Source: Massilia sp. Root418 (lineage in GTDB: Bacteria > Pseudomonadota > Gammaproteobacteria > Burkholderiales > Burkholderiaceae_D). Taken from it: DNA of 64,000 nucleotides. The stretch covers positions 764,036-828,035 of the forward strand of contig NZ_LMEC01000001.1 of the NCBI RefSeq assembly GCF_001425265.1, given 5' to 3'. The translations under genes and the position numbers were made by a program. Below the pieces are notes generated by a model. It did not search any database, was not told where the DNA came from, and saw only the letters and a list, made by a program, of their open reading frames with translations. This document shows, in pieces, positions 50,708 to 60,001 of the stretch. Each line of letters begins with the position of its first letter. The stretch's first letter is position 1.

Positions 50708-52231
50708 ATGAACTTCATCAAACACAGCCTCGCCGTGCTTGGCATCATCGCGGCACCGGTCTTTGCCGCCGGCCAGGTCAGCATCAGCATCGACGCCGGC
50801 AAACCCGGCCCGGTCATCAATAAAAATGTATACGGCCAGTTCGCCGAACACCTCGGCACCGGCGTCTACGAAGGCATGTACGTCGGCACGAACTCGAACA
50901 TCCCCAACACCAGGGGCTGGCGCAATGACGTCGTCGGCGCGCTCAAGGAGCTGCATGTGCCGCTGGTACGCTGGCCGGGCGGCTGCTTCGCCGACAGCTA
51001 CCACTGGCGCGACGGCATCGGCCCACAGGACAAGCGTCCGAGCAACGTCAACGGCGGCCGCGTAGACGAGATCAACGCCGTCGGCACCCACGAATTCTTC
51101 GACCTGATCGACATGCTGGGCACCGAGGCCTACATCAACGGCAACGTCGGCACCGGCAGCGTGCAGGAGATGTCCGACTGGGTCGAGTACATGACGTCGG
51201 ACGGCGGCTCGCCCCTGGCCCGCCTGCGCGCCCAGAACGGGCGCGACAAGCCGTTCAAGGTCGCCTATTTCGGTATCGGCAATGAGTTGTGGGGCTGCGG
51301 CGGCAACATGAAGCCCGGGTACTACGCCAACCTGTACAGCAATTACGAGCATTTCCTGAGGGCGCCCGAGAAGGCCAGGCCGAAAATGATCGCCGCCGGC
51401 GGCGACACCTCGTGGACCGAAGTCCTGAGCAAGGAACTGAAGGACCGCACGAGCGGCATCAGCATCCACCAGTACACCATCCCGAGCGGGATCTGGGAAG
51501 TCAAGGGCAAGACCCTCGGCTTCAAGGAAGACGAGTGGATCTCGACCCTCGCCGCTGCTTCAAAAATGGATCAGATCATCAAAGATCACTTGGCCGTGCT
51601 GGACAAGAACGATCCAGAGAAGAAGATCGGGCTCATGATCGACGAGTGGGGCACCTGGTATGACGAGGAAGGCAGAAGCGGGCTGTACCAGCAGAACTCC
51701 CTGCGCGACGCGCTCGTGGCGGCGCTGAGCTTCCATATCTTCCATGAGCACGCCGAGCGGGTCCCCATGACCACCATCGCCCAGATGGTCAACGTCCTGC
51801 AGGCGATGATCCTGACGGACAAGGAGAAGATGGTCCTGACCCCGACCTACTACACGTTCCAGATGTATGTGCCGTTCCAGGATGCCAAGACGCTGCCGCT
51901 GGCCATCAAGGACAACACCAGTTACACCCTCGGTTCAACGACCATTCCCGGCGTAAGCGCGTCGGCGGCACGCGCCAAGGACGGCAAGCTCTACCTGGCG
52001 CTGGTCAACACCGATCCGTCCAAGCCGGTGGAAGTCGCCGTCAACGTCGCCGGCACGAAGGTAAAAGGTGCGGCAGGCAAGGTGCTGACCTCAGCCGCGA
52101 TGGACGCGCACAACACGTTCGAGCAACCGCAAGCCGTCAAGCCGGCGGCGTTCAGCGCGCGAGCCGCAGGCGGCAAGCTGGCGATCAAAGTGCCTGCCAA
52201 GGCCGTGATCGTGGTCTCTTTGGAGGAGTAA
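50708..52231 (+). CDS. GH51 alpha-L-arabinofuranosidase, exported
   Basis: 507 residues from the ATG at 50708 with a signal peptide (LAVLGIIAAPVFAAG). GH51 core: VYGQFAEHLGTGVYEGMYVG, VRWPGGCFADSYHWRDGIG, FGIGNELWGCGG with acid/base Glu193 and IDEWGTWYDEE with nucleophile Glu313, plus the C-terminal beta domain. GH51 is usually cytoplasmic, so the signal peptide makes this a periplasmic or secreted version. It cleaves terminal arabinofuranosides from oligosaccharides delivered by GH62 or GH43 action. It starts 57 bases after the GH62 stop and only 4 bases precede the next start. Confidence 0.92.
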   Translation: MNFIKHSLAVLGIIAAPVFAAGQVSISIDAGKPGPVINKNVYGQFAEHLGTGVYEGMYVGTNSNIPNTRGWRNDVVGALKELHVPLVRWPGGCFADSYHWRDGIGPQDKRPSNVNGGRVDEINAVGTHEFFDLIDMLGTEAYINGNVGTGSVQEMSDWVEYMTSDGGSPLARLRAQNGRDKPFKVAYFGIGNELWGCGGNMKPGYYANLYSNYEHFLRAPEKARPKMIAAGGDTSWTEVLSKELKDRTSGISIHQYTIPSGIWEVKGKTLGFKEDEWISTLAAASKMDQIIKDHLAVLDKNDPEKKIGLMIDEWGTWYDEEGRSGLYQQNSLRDALVAALSFHIFHEHAERVPMTTIAQMVNVLQAMILTDKEKMVLTPTYYTFQMYVPFQDAKTLPLAIKDNTSYTLGSTTIPGVSASAARAKDGKLYLALVNTDPSKPVEVAVNVAGTKVKGAAGKVLTSAAMDAHNTFEQPQAVKPAAFSARAAGGKLAIKVPAKAVIVVSLEE

Positions 52232-52235
52232 GCTC

Positions 52236-55200
52236 ATGAAAAAGACAGCCTGCTCCGCTGCCGTTCTCTTGTCGCTGTTGACCGGGTTGCCCAGCGCGTC
52301 GTTCGCGCTCAACCCGGTTATCCAAACCATGTACACCGCCGATCCGGCGCCCATGGTCCATAAGGGCACGCTCTACCTGTTTTCCAGCCACGACGAAGAC
52401 ATCGGCGAAAAGAACAATTTCCGGATGAAGAACTGGGTGCTCGCCACGACGACCGACATGGTGAACTGGACCCAGCATGGCGTGATCGCCTCCCTCCGGG
52501 ATTTCCCCTGGGCTGCCAAGGAAATCTCCGGCTGGGACGGTTTTGACAACGGCGCTTGGGCTCCCCAGGCGATCGAGCGGGATGGGAAATGGTATCTCTA
52601 TGCCCCGGTGCATGGCCGGGGCATCGGCGTGCTGGTGGCCGATAGTCCCCTGGGGCCCTACACCGATCCCCTCAAGAAACCGCTGATCGCCGGCCACGCT
52701 GGCGGACTGTACGACAGCATCGATCCGACCGTTTTCATCGACGACAAAGGCCAGGCCTATCTCGCCTGGGGCAATCCCAACCTGTGGTCGGTGAAGCTGA
52801 ACAAGGACATGGTTTCCTACGACACCAGCGTAGGCGAAAATGGCATCATTGGCCATCCGATGACCGTCAAGGCCCTGGGCGAGCGCACCCCGCCGGACAC
52901 ACAAGGCGTCACGCTTCCGAAGCGTGCCCTGCGCGGCACATCCTACGAAGAGGGCCCCTGGCTCTATCAGCGCAAGAATCTCAGTTACCTGTTCTTTGCC
53001 GGCGGTCCCATCCCTGAGCATCTCGCCTACTCCACCGGCCCTACGCCCGAAGGCCCATGGACCTACGGCGGCGTCGTGATGACACCGCAAAGCGCCTTCA
53101 CCAACCACCCTGGCGTGGTGGATTACAAGGGCAAGACCTACCTCTTCTATCACAACGCCGCGCTGCCGGGAGGCGACGGCTTCAAACGTTCCGTCGCCGT
53201 GGACGAATTGAAGTTCAACCCGGATGGCTCGGTCCCCCTGGTGCAGCCGACCAGGGAAGGGCCTCCGCCGGTCGCCACCCTCGATCCCTACAGGCGCGTG
53301 GAAGCCGAGACCATTGCCTGGTCTTCCGGTGTCAAAATCGAGCCCAGCAGCGCCGGCGGCCAGAATGTGCGGGACATACACGACGGTGATTACATCCAGG
53401 TGCGCAACGTCGATTTCGGCGCGATCGGCGCGCGCGCCTTCAAGGCCAGCCTCTCCAGTACCGCCAAGGCAAAGCAGGCCACCGGGGCGAAGATCGAGAT
53501 TCGCCTGGGTAAGCTCGACGGCCGGTTGATCGGCACGCTGCCGGTCGCGGGAACCGGCGGCGAATGGCAGCTGCAGTCTGCGCCGGTCTCGGGAGCCCTT
53601 GGCGTCCAGGATGTCTTCTTCGTGTTCCGCGGTGCGGCCGGCGAAGAACTGTTCAAGTTCGATTACTGGAAATTCGCCCGGGGTGCCGACGCGTCCCGGC
53701 CCCTGCCAAAGGCAGTGGCCCATCCCGCCCACAATCCCCTTATCTGGGCCGACGTCCCGGACATTGCCGTCATCCGTGTAGGAAAGACCTACTACATGAG
53801 CAGCACCACAATGCACATGAGCCCGGGCCTTCCGATCATGAAGTCGACCGACCTGGTCAACTGGAGCATGGCCTCCTACGCTTATGACACCCTGGCCGAC
53901 AGCGAAACCTACCGCCTCGAAAACGGCAAGAACGCCTACGGCGCAGGCTCCTGGGCCAGCAGCCTGCGCTACCACAACGGCGTGTTCCATGCCTCGACTT
54001 TCTCCGCCACTGCCGGAGGACGCACGCATATCTACACCACGCGCGCCCCGGACCGGGGACCGTGGAAAGAGACGAGTTTCGAGCCTGCGATCGGTGACCA
54101 TAGCCTGTTCTTCGACGATGACGGCCGCGTTTACATGGTTCACGGGGGCAGCCAGATATGGCTCACCGAGCTGCAGTCCGATCTCTCCGGCATCAAGCCC
54201 GGCGGCGTGAACAAGGTCATTGTCGACAGCACCAACGCCCTCTTCGGCGCCGACCAGGGCGGGCTCAAAGGCGAAGGCTCGCAGCTCTCCAAGATCAACG
54301 GCCGCTACTACCTCTTCAACATCGCCTCGCCAGGGACCCGCTGGGCGCGCACCGTCATCGTCCACCGCGCCGATGCAATCGACGGTCCCTACGAGGGCCG
54401 CATCGCGCTCGATGACCGCGGTATTGCGCAGGGCGGCCTCATCGACACACCGGAAGGCAAATGGTATGCCTATCTGTTCAAGGACAACGGTGCAGTCGGC
54501 CGCATCCCCTACCTCGTGCCCGTGACCTGGAAGGACGGCTGGCCCGTGCTCGGCGAAGACGGCGAAGTGCCGATGACGCTAGACATTCCCGCCGGCGCAC
54601 AGGGCGCCTCCGGTGCCTCGGGCATCGTCGCGTCCGACGAATTCAACCGCAAGCCCGGCGCCGCCGACCTGCCGCTCGCCTGGCAATGGAATCACAATCC
54701 CGAACCGCGCAACTGGTCGCTCACCAAGCGCCCCGGCTACATGAGCTTCGTCACCAGCAGGGTCGATTCCAGCCTGACCGAGGCCAGGAATACCCTCACC
54801 CAGCGCACCTTTGGCCCCCACAGTGTCGCCACCACCAGCATAGACGTGAGCGGCATGAAAGACGGCGACTACACCGGCATCGCCGCCTTCCAGGCGAAGT
54901 ACGGCTTTGTCGGCGTAAAGATGAGCGGTGGCGCGCGATCGCTCGTCATGGTGAGCGCGGACTCCGGCCAGCCCGAGGAGGTGGCCTCCATCCCGCTCTC
55001 CGGCAATACCGTCCATCTCAAGGTCGAAGCCGAATTTGAGCCTGCGCCTGAAGTGGCCCGCTTCTCCTACAGCCTCGACGGCAAATCCTGGACGCCTATC
55101 GGCCGTCCCTCGCGCCTGGCCTACACCTTCCCGCACTTCATGGGTTACCGCTACGCCCTCTTCTTCTATTCGACCAAGACCGCCGGCGGCCGTGTCGACT

Positions 55201-55241
55201 TTGACTACTACCGGATCGGGCAAAGCCGCGGCCCCCGCTGA
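52236..55241 (+). CDS. Double GH43 enzyme: GH43 - CBM6 - GH43 - C-terminal beta domain
   Basis: 1001 residues; TTGGAGGAG lies within the GH51 stop region. Signal peptide (1-24, GLPSASFAL). First GH43 (about 28-345): TADPAPMV with Asp36, YDSIDPTVF with Asp163, SYEEGPWLY with Glu238/239. CBM6 (about 353-480): RVEAETIAWSSGVKIEP, ELFKFDYWKF. Second GH43 (about 497-790): NPLIWADVPDIAVIRVGKTYYMSSTTMHMSPGLP with base Asp506, GDHSLFFDDDG, GLKGEGSQLSKING. C-terminal concanavalin-like region (about 805-995): FNRKPGAADLPLAWQWNHNPE to FDYYRIG, as in beta-xylosidases. Probably combines arabinofuranosidase and xylosidase or exo-arabinanase action. One full-length, intact open frame. Confidence 0.9.
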   Translation: MKKTACSAAVLLSLLTGLPSASFALNPVIQTMYTADPAPMVHKGTLYLFSSHDEDIGEKNNFRMKNWVLATTTDMVNWTQHGVIASLRDFPWAAKEISGWDGFDNGAWAPQAIERDGKWYLYAPVHGRGIGVLVADSPLGPYTDPLKKPLIAGHAGGLYDSIDPTVFIDDKGQAYLAWGNPNLWSVKLNKDMVSYDTSVGENGIIGHPMTVKALGERTPPDTQGVTLPKRALRGTSYEEGPWLYQRKNLSYLFFAGGPIPEHLAYSTGPTPEGPWTYGGVVMTPQSAFTNHPGVVDYKGKTYLFYHNAALPGGDGFKRSVAVDELKFNPDGSVPLVQPTREGPPPVATLDPYRRVEAETIAWSSGVKIEPSSAGGQNVRDIHDGDYIQVRNVDFGAIGARAFKASLSSTAKAKQATGAKIEIRLGKLDGRLIGTLPVAGTGGEWQLQSAPVSGALGVQDVFFVFRGAAGEELFKFDYWKFARGADASRPLPKAVAHPAHNPLIWADVPDIAVIRVGKTYYMSSTTMHMSPGLPIMKSTDLVNWSMASYAYDTLADSETYRLENGKNAYGAGSWASSLRYHNGVFHASTFSATAGGRTHIYTTRAPDRGPWKETSFEPAIGDHSLFFDDDGRVYMVHGGSQIWLTELQSDLSGIKPGGVNKVIVDSTNALFGADQGGLKGEGSQLSKINGRYYLFNIASPGTRWARTVIVHRADAIDGPYEGRIALDDRGIAQGGLIDTPEGKWYAYLFKDNGAVGRIPYLVPVTWKDGWPVLGEDGEVPMTLDIPAGAQGASGASGIVASDEFNRKPGAADLPLAWQWNHNPEPRNWSLTKRPGYMSFVTSRVDSSLTEARNTLTQRTFGPHSVATTSIDVSGMKDGDYTGIAAFQAKYGFVGVKMSGGARSLVMVSADSGQPEEVASIPLSGNTVHLKVEAEFEPAPEVARFSYSLDGKSWTPIGRPSRLAYTFPHFMGYRYALFFYSTKTAGGRVDFDYYRIGQSRGPR

Positions 55242-55338
55242 CCGCCACACGCCACCCGCCTCTTTGCAGCACGCAGCACGCAGCACGCAGGACTGAACCA
55301 CGGCAAGTCACTATATTAATAATCAGGAGATAACCAAA

Positions 55339-57207
55339 ATGAGTAAACAGTGTTTGGTCATTCAATCCCTTCTAATGGCTCTGTTGGCAAGCGTCACAAC
55401 CGTGCAGGCTCAGACCTGCACGCCAACTGCGGTAACGCCCTATATCTATTCGGCTGGCGCTTGGAATGTCACAGCATCTGCAACGATTAATGCAGGCAGC
55501 CAGATCGCATTCGGACCGCAACCGATAGCCGGCGGATCCTGGTCATGGAGTGGTTGCGGGACAGCAGGTTCGGCGCGCGAACAGTTTGTAAGCCCTGGTG
55601 CCAGCTGTACTGCAACAACTGTTTATACCAATAGCTGCGGCGCGAAGACCACGCAATCTTTTGCAATCACGGCTTATCCCAGCTACAACACCAATCCGAT
55701 TGCCCCGGATGCGGCCGGCATGAGCAGTAACGCGACACAGCTGGCTGCAAAGATAAAGCTGGGAACCAATATTGGAAACACCATGGAGGCATGGGGTTGC
55801 AGCCCGGCGGCAGAAACCTGCTGGGGGCAGCCGATGGTTTCCGCCGCATATGTCAAGCTGGTGAAGGACAGCGGTTTCGATGCGATCCGCATCCCCCTGT
55901 CCTGGGATCAGTATGCCGACCAGGCAACCGGCAAGATCAGCGATGCCTGGCTCAACCGCGTGAAGCAGGTGGTGCAGTACGCAGTGGACAACGGGCTCTA
56001 TGTCATCGTCAATATCCACTGGGATGGCGGCTGGCTGGAGAGGAATATTACCGGAGAAAAGAAGGCCGCCGTCAACGCCAAACAGAAAGCCTACTGGGAG
56101 CAGATTGCTACGCAGCTGCGCGACTTTGACGAGCATGTCTTGTTCGCCAGCGCCAACGAACCCAATGCTGAGACTGCGGAACAAATAGCCGTGCTTGACA
56201 GCTATCATCAAACGTTTGTCGATGCGGTGCGTTCGACGGGAGGCAAAAACGCCTATCGCGTGCTGGTGATCCAAGCTCCAAGGACCGACATCAATCTGGC
56301 CGCCGATAACTGGAATACCATGCCGTCCGACACGGTTGCGGGCCGCCAAATGGCTGAAGTGCATTTTTACCCCTTCAGCTTTACGCTCCAGGACAAGGAT
56401 GAACCGTGGTCGCAAATGTTCTACTACTGGGGTAACGGCTTCCATTCGACTACCGATACGTATCGCAACGCGACGCGAGAGGAAGAGGATCACGTTGACG
56501 AACAATTTTCGAAAATGAAAGCAAAGTTCGCAGACCATGGGATCCCGGTTGTACTGGGGGAGTTCGCGGCCATGTTGCGAACGCAGCTTACTGGGGGCGA
56601 CCTTGCGCTGCATCGCGCGTCGCGCGCGTACTACCACCGGTATGTCACCCGCAAGGCACTTGAGAACGGCATGTTGCCGTTCATGTGGGAAATCGGCGTT
56701 GATCCCGGCATGGTGTTTGACCGTAGGACTCCGGCCGTGGGCGATCAACAGACACTGGATGCCCTTTTGGCAGGCGCTGGAAAAGCCATCGCTTTGGATA
56801 CCGGCCCCAATAGCTGGACCTTGAGTAGTGGCGCGACAGGCGACGCATCAGCTTTGGGCATGAAATTTTCGCTCAGCCAGGCCGGCGCTGCTGCTGGCTA
56901 CAGCTTTGCCAATCCGGTCAATTGGGCTGGCGCTACCTTGAAGGTTGTCCTGAATTTCGATCAAACGTTTATCTCCGATCGAAATGGCGGAACGGACGCC
57001 TTGTTGCAGTTCTATACCTACTCCGCCAACTGGGCTGCCTCCGAGTTCAAGTGCTGGACTGACAATAAGGTGCTGGTTGCAGGCCAGGATACGGAATTCA
57101 CATGTTCCGCTTTCAGCATTCCGAATGCAGTGGGGGTCGGCATCCAGTTCCCAGGAACAGAAGGTTCCGTCGCCATTAAAAGAGCGACCATCAAACTGGC
57201 TCAGTAG
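55339..57207 (+). CDS. GH5 endo-glucanase/xyloglucanase-like enzyme with accessory domains
   Basis: 622 residues with a signal peptide ending VQAQ; AGGAG precedes the ATG. N-terminal beta domain (about 26-112) rich in Trp and Cys (SWSWSGCGTAG, SCTATTVYTNSCG), a carbohydrate-binding type. GH5 core (about 130-485): KLGTNIGNTMEAWG, ETCWGQP, FDAIRIPLSWDQYAD, ASANEPN with Glu274 and VVLGEFAA with Glu408. The GNT-x-E-A and ET-x-WGQP pattern fits subfamily 4, which includes xyloglucanases and lichenases. A C-terminal beta domain fills 490-622. AT-richer than the GH43 gene before it, like GH62. It is 97 bases downstream of the GH43 stop. Confidence 0.87.
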   Translation: MSKQCLVIQSLLMALLASVTTVQAQTCTPTAVTPYIYSAGAWNVTASATINAGSQIAFGPQPIAGGSWSWSGCGTAGSAREQFVSPGASCTATTVYTNSCGAKTTQSFAITAYPSYNTNPIAPDAAGMSSNATQLAAKIKLGTNIGNTMEAWGCSPAAETCWGQPMVSAAYVKLVKDSGFDAIRIPLSWDQYADQATGKISDAWLNRVKQVVQYAVDNGLYVIVNIHWDGGWLERNITGEKKAAVNAKQKAYWEQIATQLRDFDEHVLFASANEPNAETAEQIAVLDSYHQTFVDAVRSTGGKNAYRVLVIQAPRTDINLAADNWNTMPSDTVAGRQMAEVHFYPFSFTLQDKDEPWSQMFYYWGNGFHSTTDTYRNATREEEDHVDEQFSKMKAKFADHGIPVVLGEFAAMLRTQLTGGDLALHRASRAYYHRYVTRKALENGMLPFMWEIGVDPGMVFDRRTPAVGDQQTLDALLAGAGKAIALDTGPNSWTLSSGATGDASALGMKFSLSQAGAAAGYSFANPVNWAGATLKVVLNFDQTFISDRNGGTDALLQFYTYSANWAASEFKCWTDNKVLVAGQDTEFTCSAFSIPNAVGVGIQFPGTEGSVAIKRATIKLAQ

Positions 57208-57242
57208 TACTTCCGCCCCACACCACCATCACTAGCGCGCTC

Positions 57243-57284
57243 CGCGCACCGGCGCCTCGGTCCCACCGAAGGCGCCGGTGCGCG
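57243..57284. repeat. Very strong GC hairpin after the GH5 gene
   Basis: CGCGCACCGGCGCCT (57243-57257) and AGGCGCCGGTGCGCG (57270-57284), 15 perfect pairs, with further pairing into the loop. No T tract on either strand. It could stall polymerase, protect the upstream mRNA end or be a mobile small repeat; no second copy was seen in the window by eye. Confidence 0.6.
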
Positions 57285-57315
57285 GCGTGGCCGATCCAAA
57301 TTGCCTGCCGAACGT

Positions 57316-58290
57316 ATGTGCCCAATTCCACCCGAAACCAGTTTGCCTCCCCCTGAACCTGAGCGTGAGCCGCGCCGGCGGCGCCAGTACAATCGCTACG
57401 CCATAGGCCTTGTGATTCTGATCCATCTGGCACTGGGGACATCCGTCATGCTGTGGAGCGCGCGGCTGCCCTCGCCTGAACCGGCGCCGCGCACTGTCGA
57501 TGTCGTGCTCTTTGACACGAAAGCGCCGGAAACGAAGCTTCCCGACGCCCAGCCCGAGCCAAGCAAAGCCGAACCTCCGCTGGTGGAGATTCCGCCAATG
57601 CCCGATCTGCCTCCCGTCAAGCTAGCCGACAGCCCAGTGGCCGCGCCACCGGCGGCCGATGCGACCCCGGCGCCGGCCGCTGCCTCGGCGCCGGCAGCCG
57701 CAGCGTCCCCGCCTCCGCCCCCTCCGACGCCACTGGCCAAAGCGGCGCCCAGCACGCCGCCCAAGCTGTTCGAGGAATGCGCCGAGGACTCGGATCGGCA
57801 TATGATCGCCGACGTCTATCGCCTCACTGCCGGCAACCAATCAGTGTTCGACATGCGCCGGCGCAAACCGATCAAGCGCGTTTGCCTGGCCCAACTCGAT
57901 ATCGCCCCGCGCCCCTTCCGCGAAGGCTTTCCCGGCCTGGGCTCGACGGTCGAATGGTTCGGCCTGGATATCCGCTTCACGGTCAATATTGCGGAAACCG
58001 CCACCTGGGAAGTGATGCTGCTTGCCGACGATGGCGCCGTTCTCAGCATCGACGACGAAAACGTGATCGACAACGACGGCATCCATGCCCCAACACCCGT
58101 GGCGACCAGCATCAAGCTGGAGAAAGGCTTGCGCAATTTCCGCGTGCGCTACTTCCAGGGACCAGGCCCGGATCTCGCGTTGATGCTTGCGTGGAAAAAG
58201 CCGGGCGCGGCCGACTACAGCTACCTGCCGCGCAGCCTGATAGGGCGGCCGCCGGCCTCCATGCTGGCGCAGCTCCAGCCCAAGGAATAA
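57316..58290 (+). CDS. TonB-like membrane anchor with a C-terminal PA14 domain
   Basis: 324 residues from the ATG at 57316 (a TTG at 57301 is also in frame). Short Pro/Glu-rich cytoplasmic start with an RRRR stretch, one transmembrane helix (about 27-47, IGLVILIHLALGTSVMLW) with His37 placed like the conserved His of TonB, then VDVVLFDTKAP and a long Pro/Ala-rich periplasmic rod (51-150), all as in TonB. The C-terminus has no TonB receptor-binding domain; instead residues about 190-300 form a PA14 domain (TVEWFGLDIRFTVNIAETAT, LLADDGAVLSIDDENVIDNDG, NFRVRYFQGPGPDLALMLAWKK). PA14 typically binds carbohydrate. Followed by a halogenase-family gene and a convergent TBDR. Function not established. 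Confidence 0.8.
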   Translation: MCPIPPETSLPPPEPEREPRRRRQYNRYAIGLVILIHLALGTSVMLWSARLPSPEPAPRTVDVVLFDTKAPETKLPDAQPEPSKAEPPLVEIPPMPDLPPVKLADSPVAAPPAADATPAPAAASAPAAAASPPPPPPTPLAKAAPSTPPKLFEECAEDSDRHMIADVYRLTAGNQSVFDMRRRKPIKRVCLAQLDIAPRPFREGFPGLGSTVEWFGLDIRFTVNIAETATWEVMLLADDGAVLSIDDENVIDNDGIHAPTPVATSIKLEKGLRNFRVRYFQGPGPDLALMLAWKKPGAADYSYLPRSLIGRPPASMLAQLQPKE

Positions 58291-58335
58291 GCAAAGACTG
58301 CCCCCTGCCCCAGTCGTGCGAGACAAGGACACTAC

Positions 58336-59820
58336 ATGAACACCGCATACAAACGCATCGTCGTCGTTGGCGGCGGCACCGCCGGCTGGATGGCTGCCAC
58401 GTCACTGGCGACGGCGCTACCGGGCAGCACTGTGGAACTGGTCGAATCGGAAGCGATCGGCATTGTCGGCGTGGGCGAAGCCACCTTCCCCATGCTGCGC
58501 GACTTTCACAAGCTGAACCGCATAGCCGAGGCCGATTTCCTGCGCGCCACCAACGGCACGTTCAAGCTCGGCATCGAGTTCCGCGACTGGCGCGCCAAGG
58601 GCCACCGCTTCTTCCATACCTTCGGCAATTTCGACGACCTGGCCGGCCCCGCTTGCCTGTGGGGCCAGTACCGCCGGGTAGACGACCCCGCGCTGGGCGC
58701 GCTCGGCGAACAATGCCTGCCCAGCGTGATGGCGAGCCAGGGCCGCTTCGTCACCCCGCCAGCGGATCAGGCCGGATTGTTCAACTATGCTTACCATTTC
58801 GATGCGAGCCTGTACGCCGGCTTCCTGCGCGGCATCGCGCTCAGCAGGGGCGCGGGGCGTACCGAAGGGCGCATCGTCGAAGTCAGGCGGCGCGCCGACG
58901 GCAGCGTCGACCACCTCAAGCTCGAAGACGGCCGCGTGGTGGCCGGCGACCTGTACATCGACTGCTCCGGCTTCGCGTCGCTGCTGCTGGGCCGTGCCCT
59001 GGAAGAGCCTTTCGTCGATTTCAGCCGCTGGCTGCCGGTCGACCGTGCCTGGGCCGTGCCCAGCAAGCCGAGCGGCCCCGGGCTTGCCCCGCACACCGTC
59101 GCCACTGCGCTCGAAGCGGGCTGGTCGTGGCGGATTCCGCTCAGTAGCCGCGTTGGCAACGGTCACGTGTTCTCTTCCCGTTACATCGACGAGGACCGCG
59201 CCCGCACCCAATTGCTCGACCAGCTGGACGGCCCTGCCCTGGCCGAACCGCGCCTGCTGCGTTTCACCACCGGCCACCGCGAGCGCTTCTGGGTCCACAA
59301 CGTGGTCGGGCTGGGCTTATCGTCCGGATTTTTGGAACCGCTCGAATCGACCAGCATCCTCCTGATCCAGCGCGGCCTGGGCAAGGTGATCGAACTGCTG
59401 CTGCCGGGTGCGCGGCCCGCCGCGGCCGTCGTGGCCAGCTATAACCGGGGCATGGCGAGGGTGTTCGAGCGCATTCGCGACTTCATCATCCTGCACTATT
59501 GCCTCACCGAGCGCCGCGACAGCGCGCTGTGGCGCGACATGGCCAGCATGGAACTGCCGGAGACGCTGGACTTCAAGCTGCACGCGTGGCGCCAGACCGG
59601 CTCACTGAATATGTACGGGGAAGAAGGTTTCGAGGCCACCAGCTGGCTGGCGATCCACGCCGGCATGGGGAACTGGCCCTTACGCGCAGACCCTGTGCTG
59701 GCCGAGGTGCCGCGCGCGGAAGCCTTGCAAGCGCTGCACCAGCGGCGCGACCATTTCGCCGCTGTCGTGGCGGGCATGCCTACCCACGAAGCCTTCCTGC
59801 GCCACGTGCTTGGGCGCTGA
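58336..59820 (+). CDS. Flavin-dependent halogenase family protein (tryptophan halogenase-like)
   Basis: 494 residues. GGGTAGW FAD motif (12-18), VGVGEATFP (45-52), TFKLGIEF with Lys77 at the place of the catalytic Lys of PrnA-type halogenases, GWSWRIP (262-268, the W-x-W-x-I-P halogenase motif) and SSGFLEPLEST with Glu334. All key halogenase residues are kept. No signal peptide, so it is cytoplasmic. Halogenase-family genes next to TBDRs are a recurring pattern in Xanthomonas, Caulobacter and relatives (BrvH-type), where free indoles are accepted in vitro but the true role is unknown. It follows the TonB-PA14 gene by 45 bases, likely the same operon. Confidence 0.9.
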   Translation: MNTAYKRIVVVGGGTAGWMAATSLATALPGSTVELVESEAIGIVGVGEATFPMLRDFHKLNRIAEADFLRATNGTFKLGIEFRDWRAKGHRFFHTFGNFDDLAGPACLWGQYRRVDDPALGALGEQCLPSVMASQGRFVTPPADQAGLFNYAYHFDASLYAGFLRGIALSRGAGRTEGRIVEVRRRADGSVDHLKLEDGRVVAGDLYIDCSGFASLLLGRALEEPFVDFSRWLPVDRAWAVPSKPSGPGLAPHTVATALEAGWSWRIPLSSRVGNGHVFSSRYIDEDRARTQLLDQLDGPALAEPRLLRFTTGHRERFWVHNVVGLGLSSGFLEPLESTSILLIQRGLGKVIELLLPGARPAAAVVASYNRGMARVFERIRDFIILHYCLTERRDSALWRDMASMELPETLDFKLHAWRQTGSLNMYGEEGFEATSWLAIHAGMGNWPLRADPVLAEVPRAEALQALHQRRDHFAAVVAGMPTHEAFLRHVLGR

Positions 59821-59931
59821 GCCGGCTACGCCTCGCTGCGCCCCTGACAATGCCGGGCCTGGCCGACGCCGGGCCCGCATGCAGTAACACCCGCCGACGG
59901 GCTCAGCGCCCCCAACATCCTGCGCACCAGG

Positions 59932-59960
59932 CAAAAAAAGAGGCGGCCAGGGCCACCTCT
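59932..59960 (-). terminator. Rho-independent terminator after the leftward TBDR
   Basis: On the minus strand a stem of AGAGGTGGCC with GGCCGCCTCT (one G-T wobble) and a tight loop, followed by seven T residues. It lies about 40 bases after the receptor stop, between the convergent halogenase and receptor genes. Confidence 0.8.
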
Positions 59961-60001
59961 GAAACTGCCGCCAAAGCGGCAGCGGACGACGGGAAGGGAA
60001 C

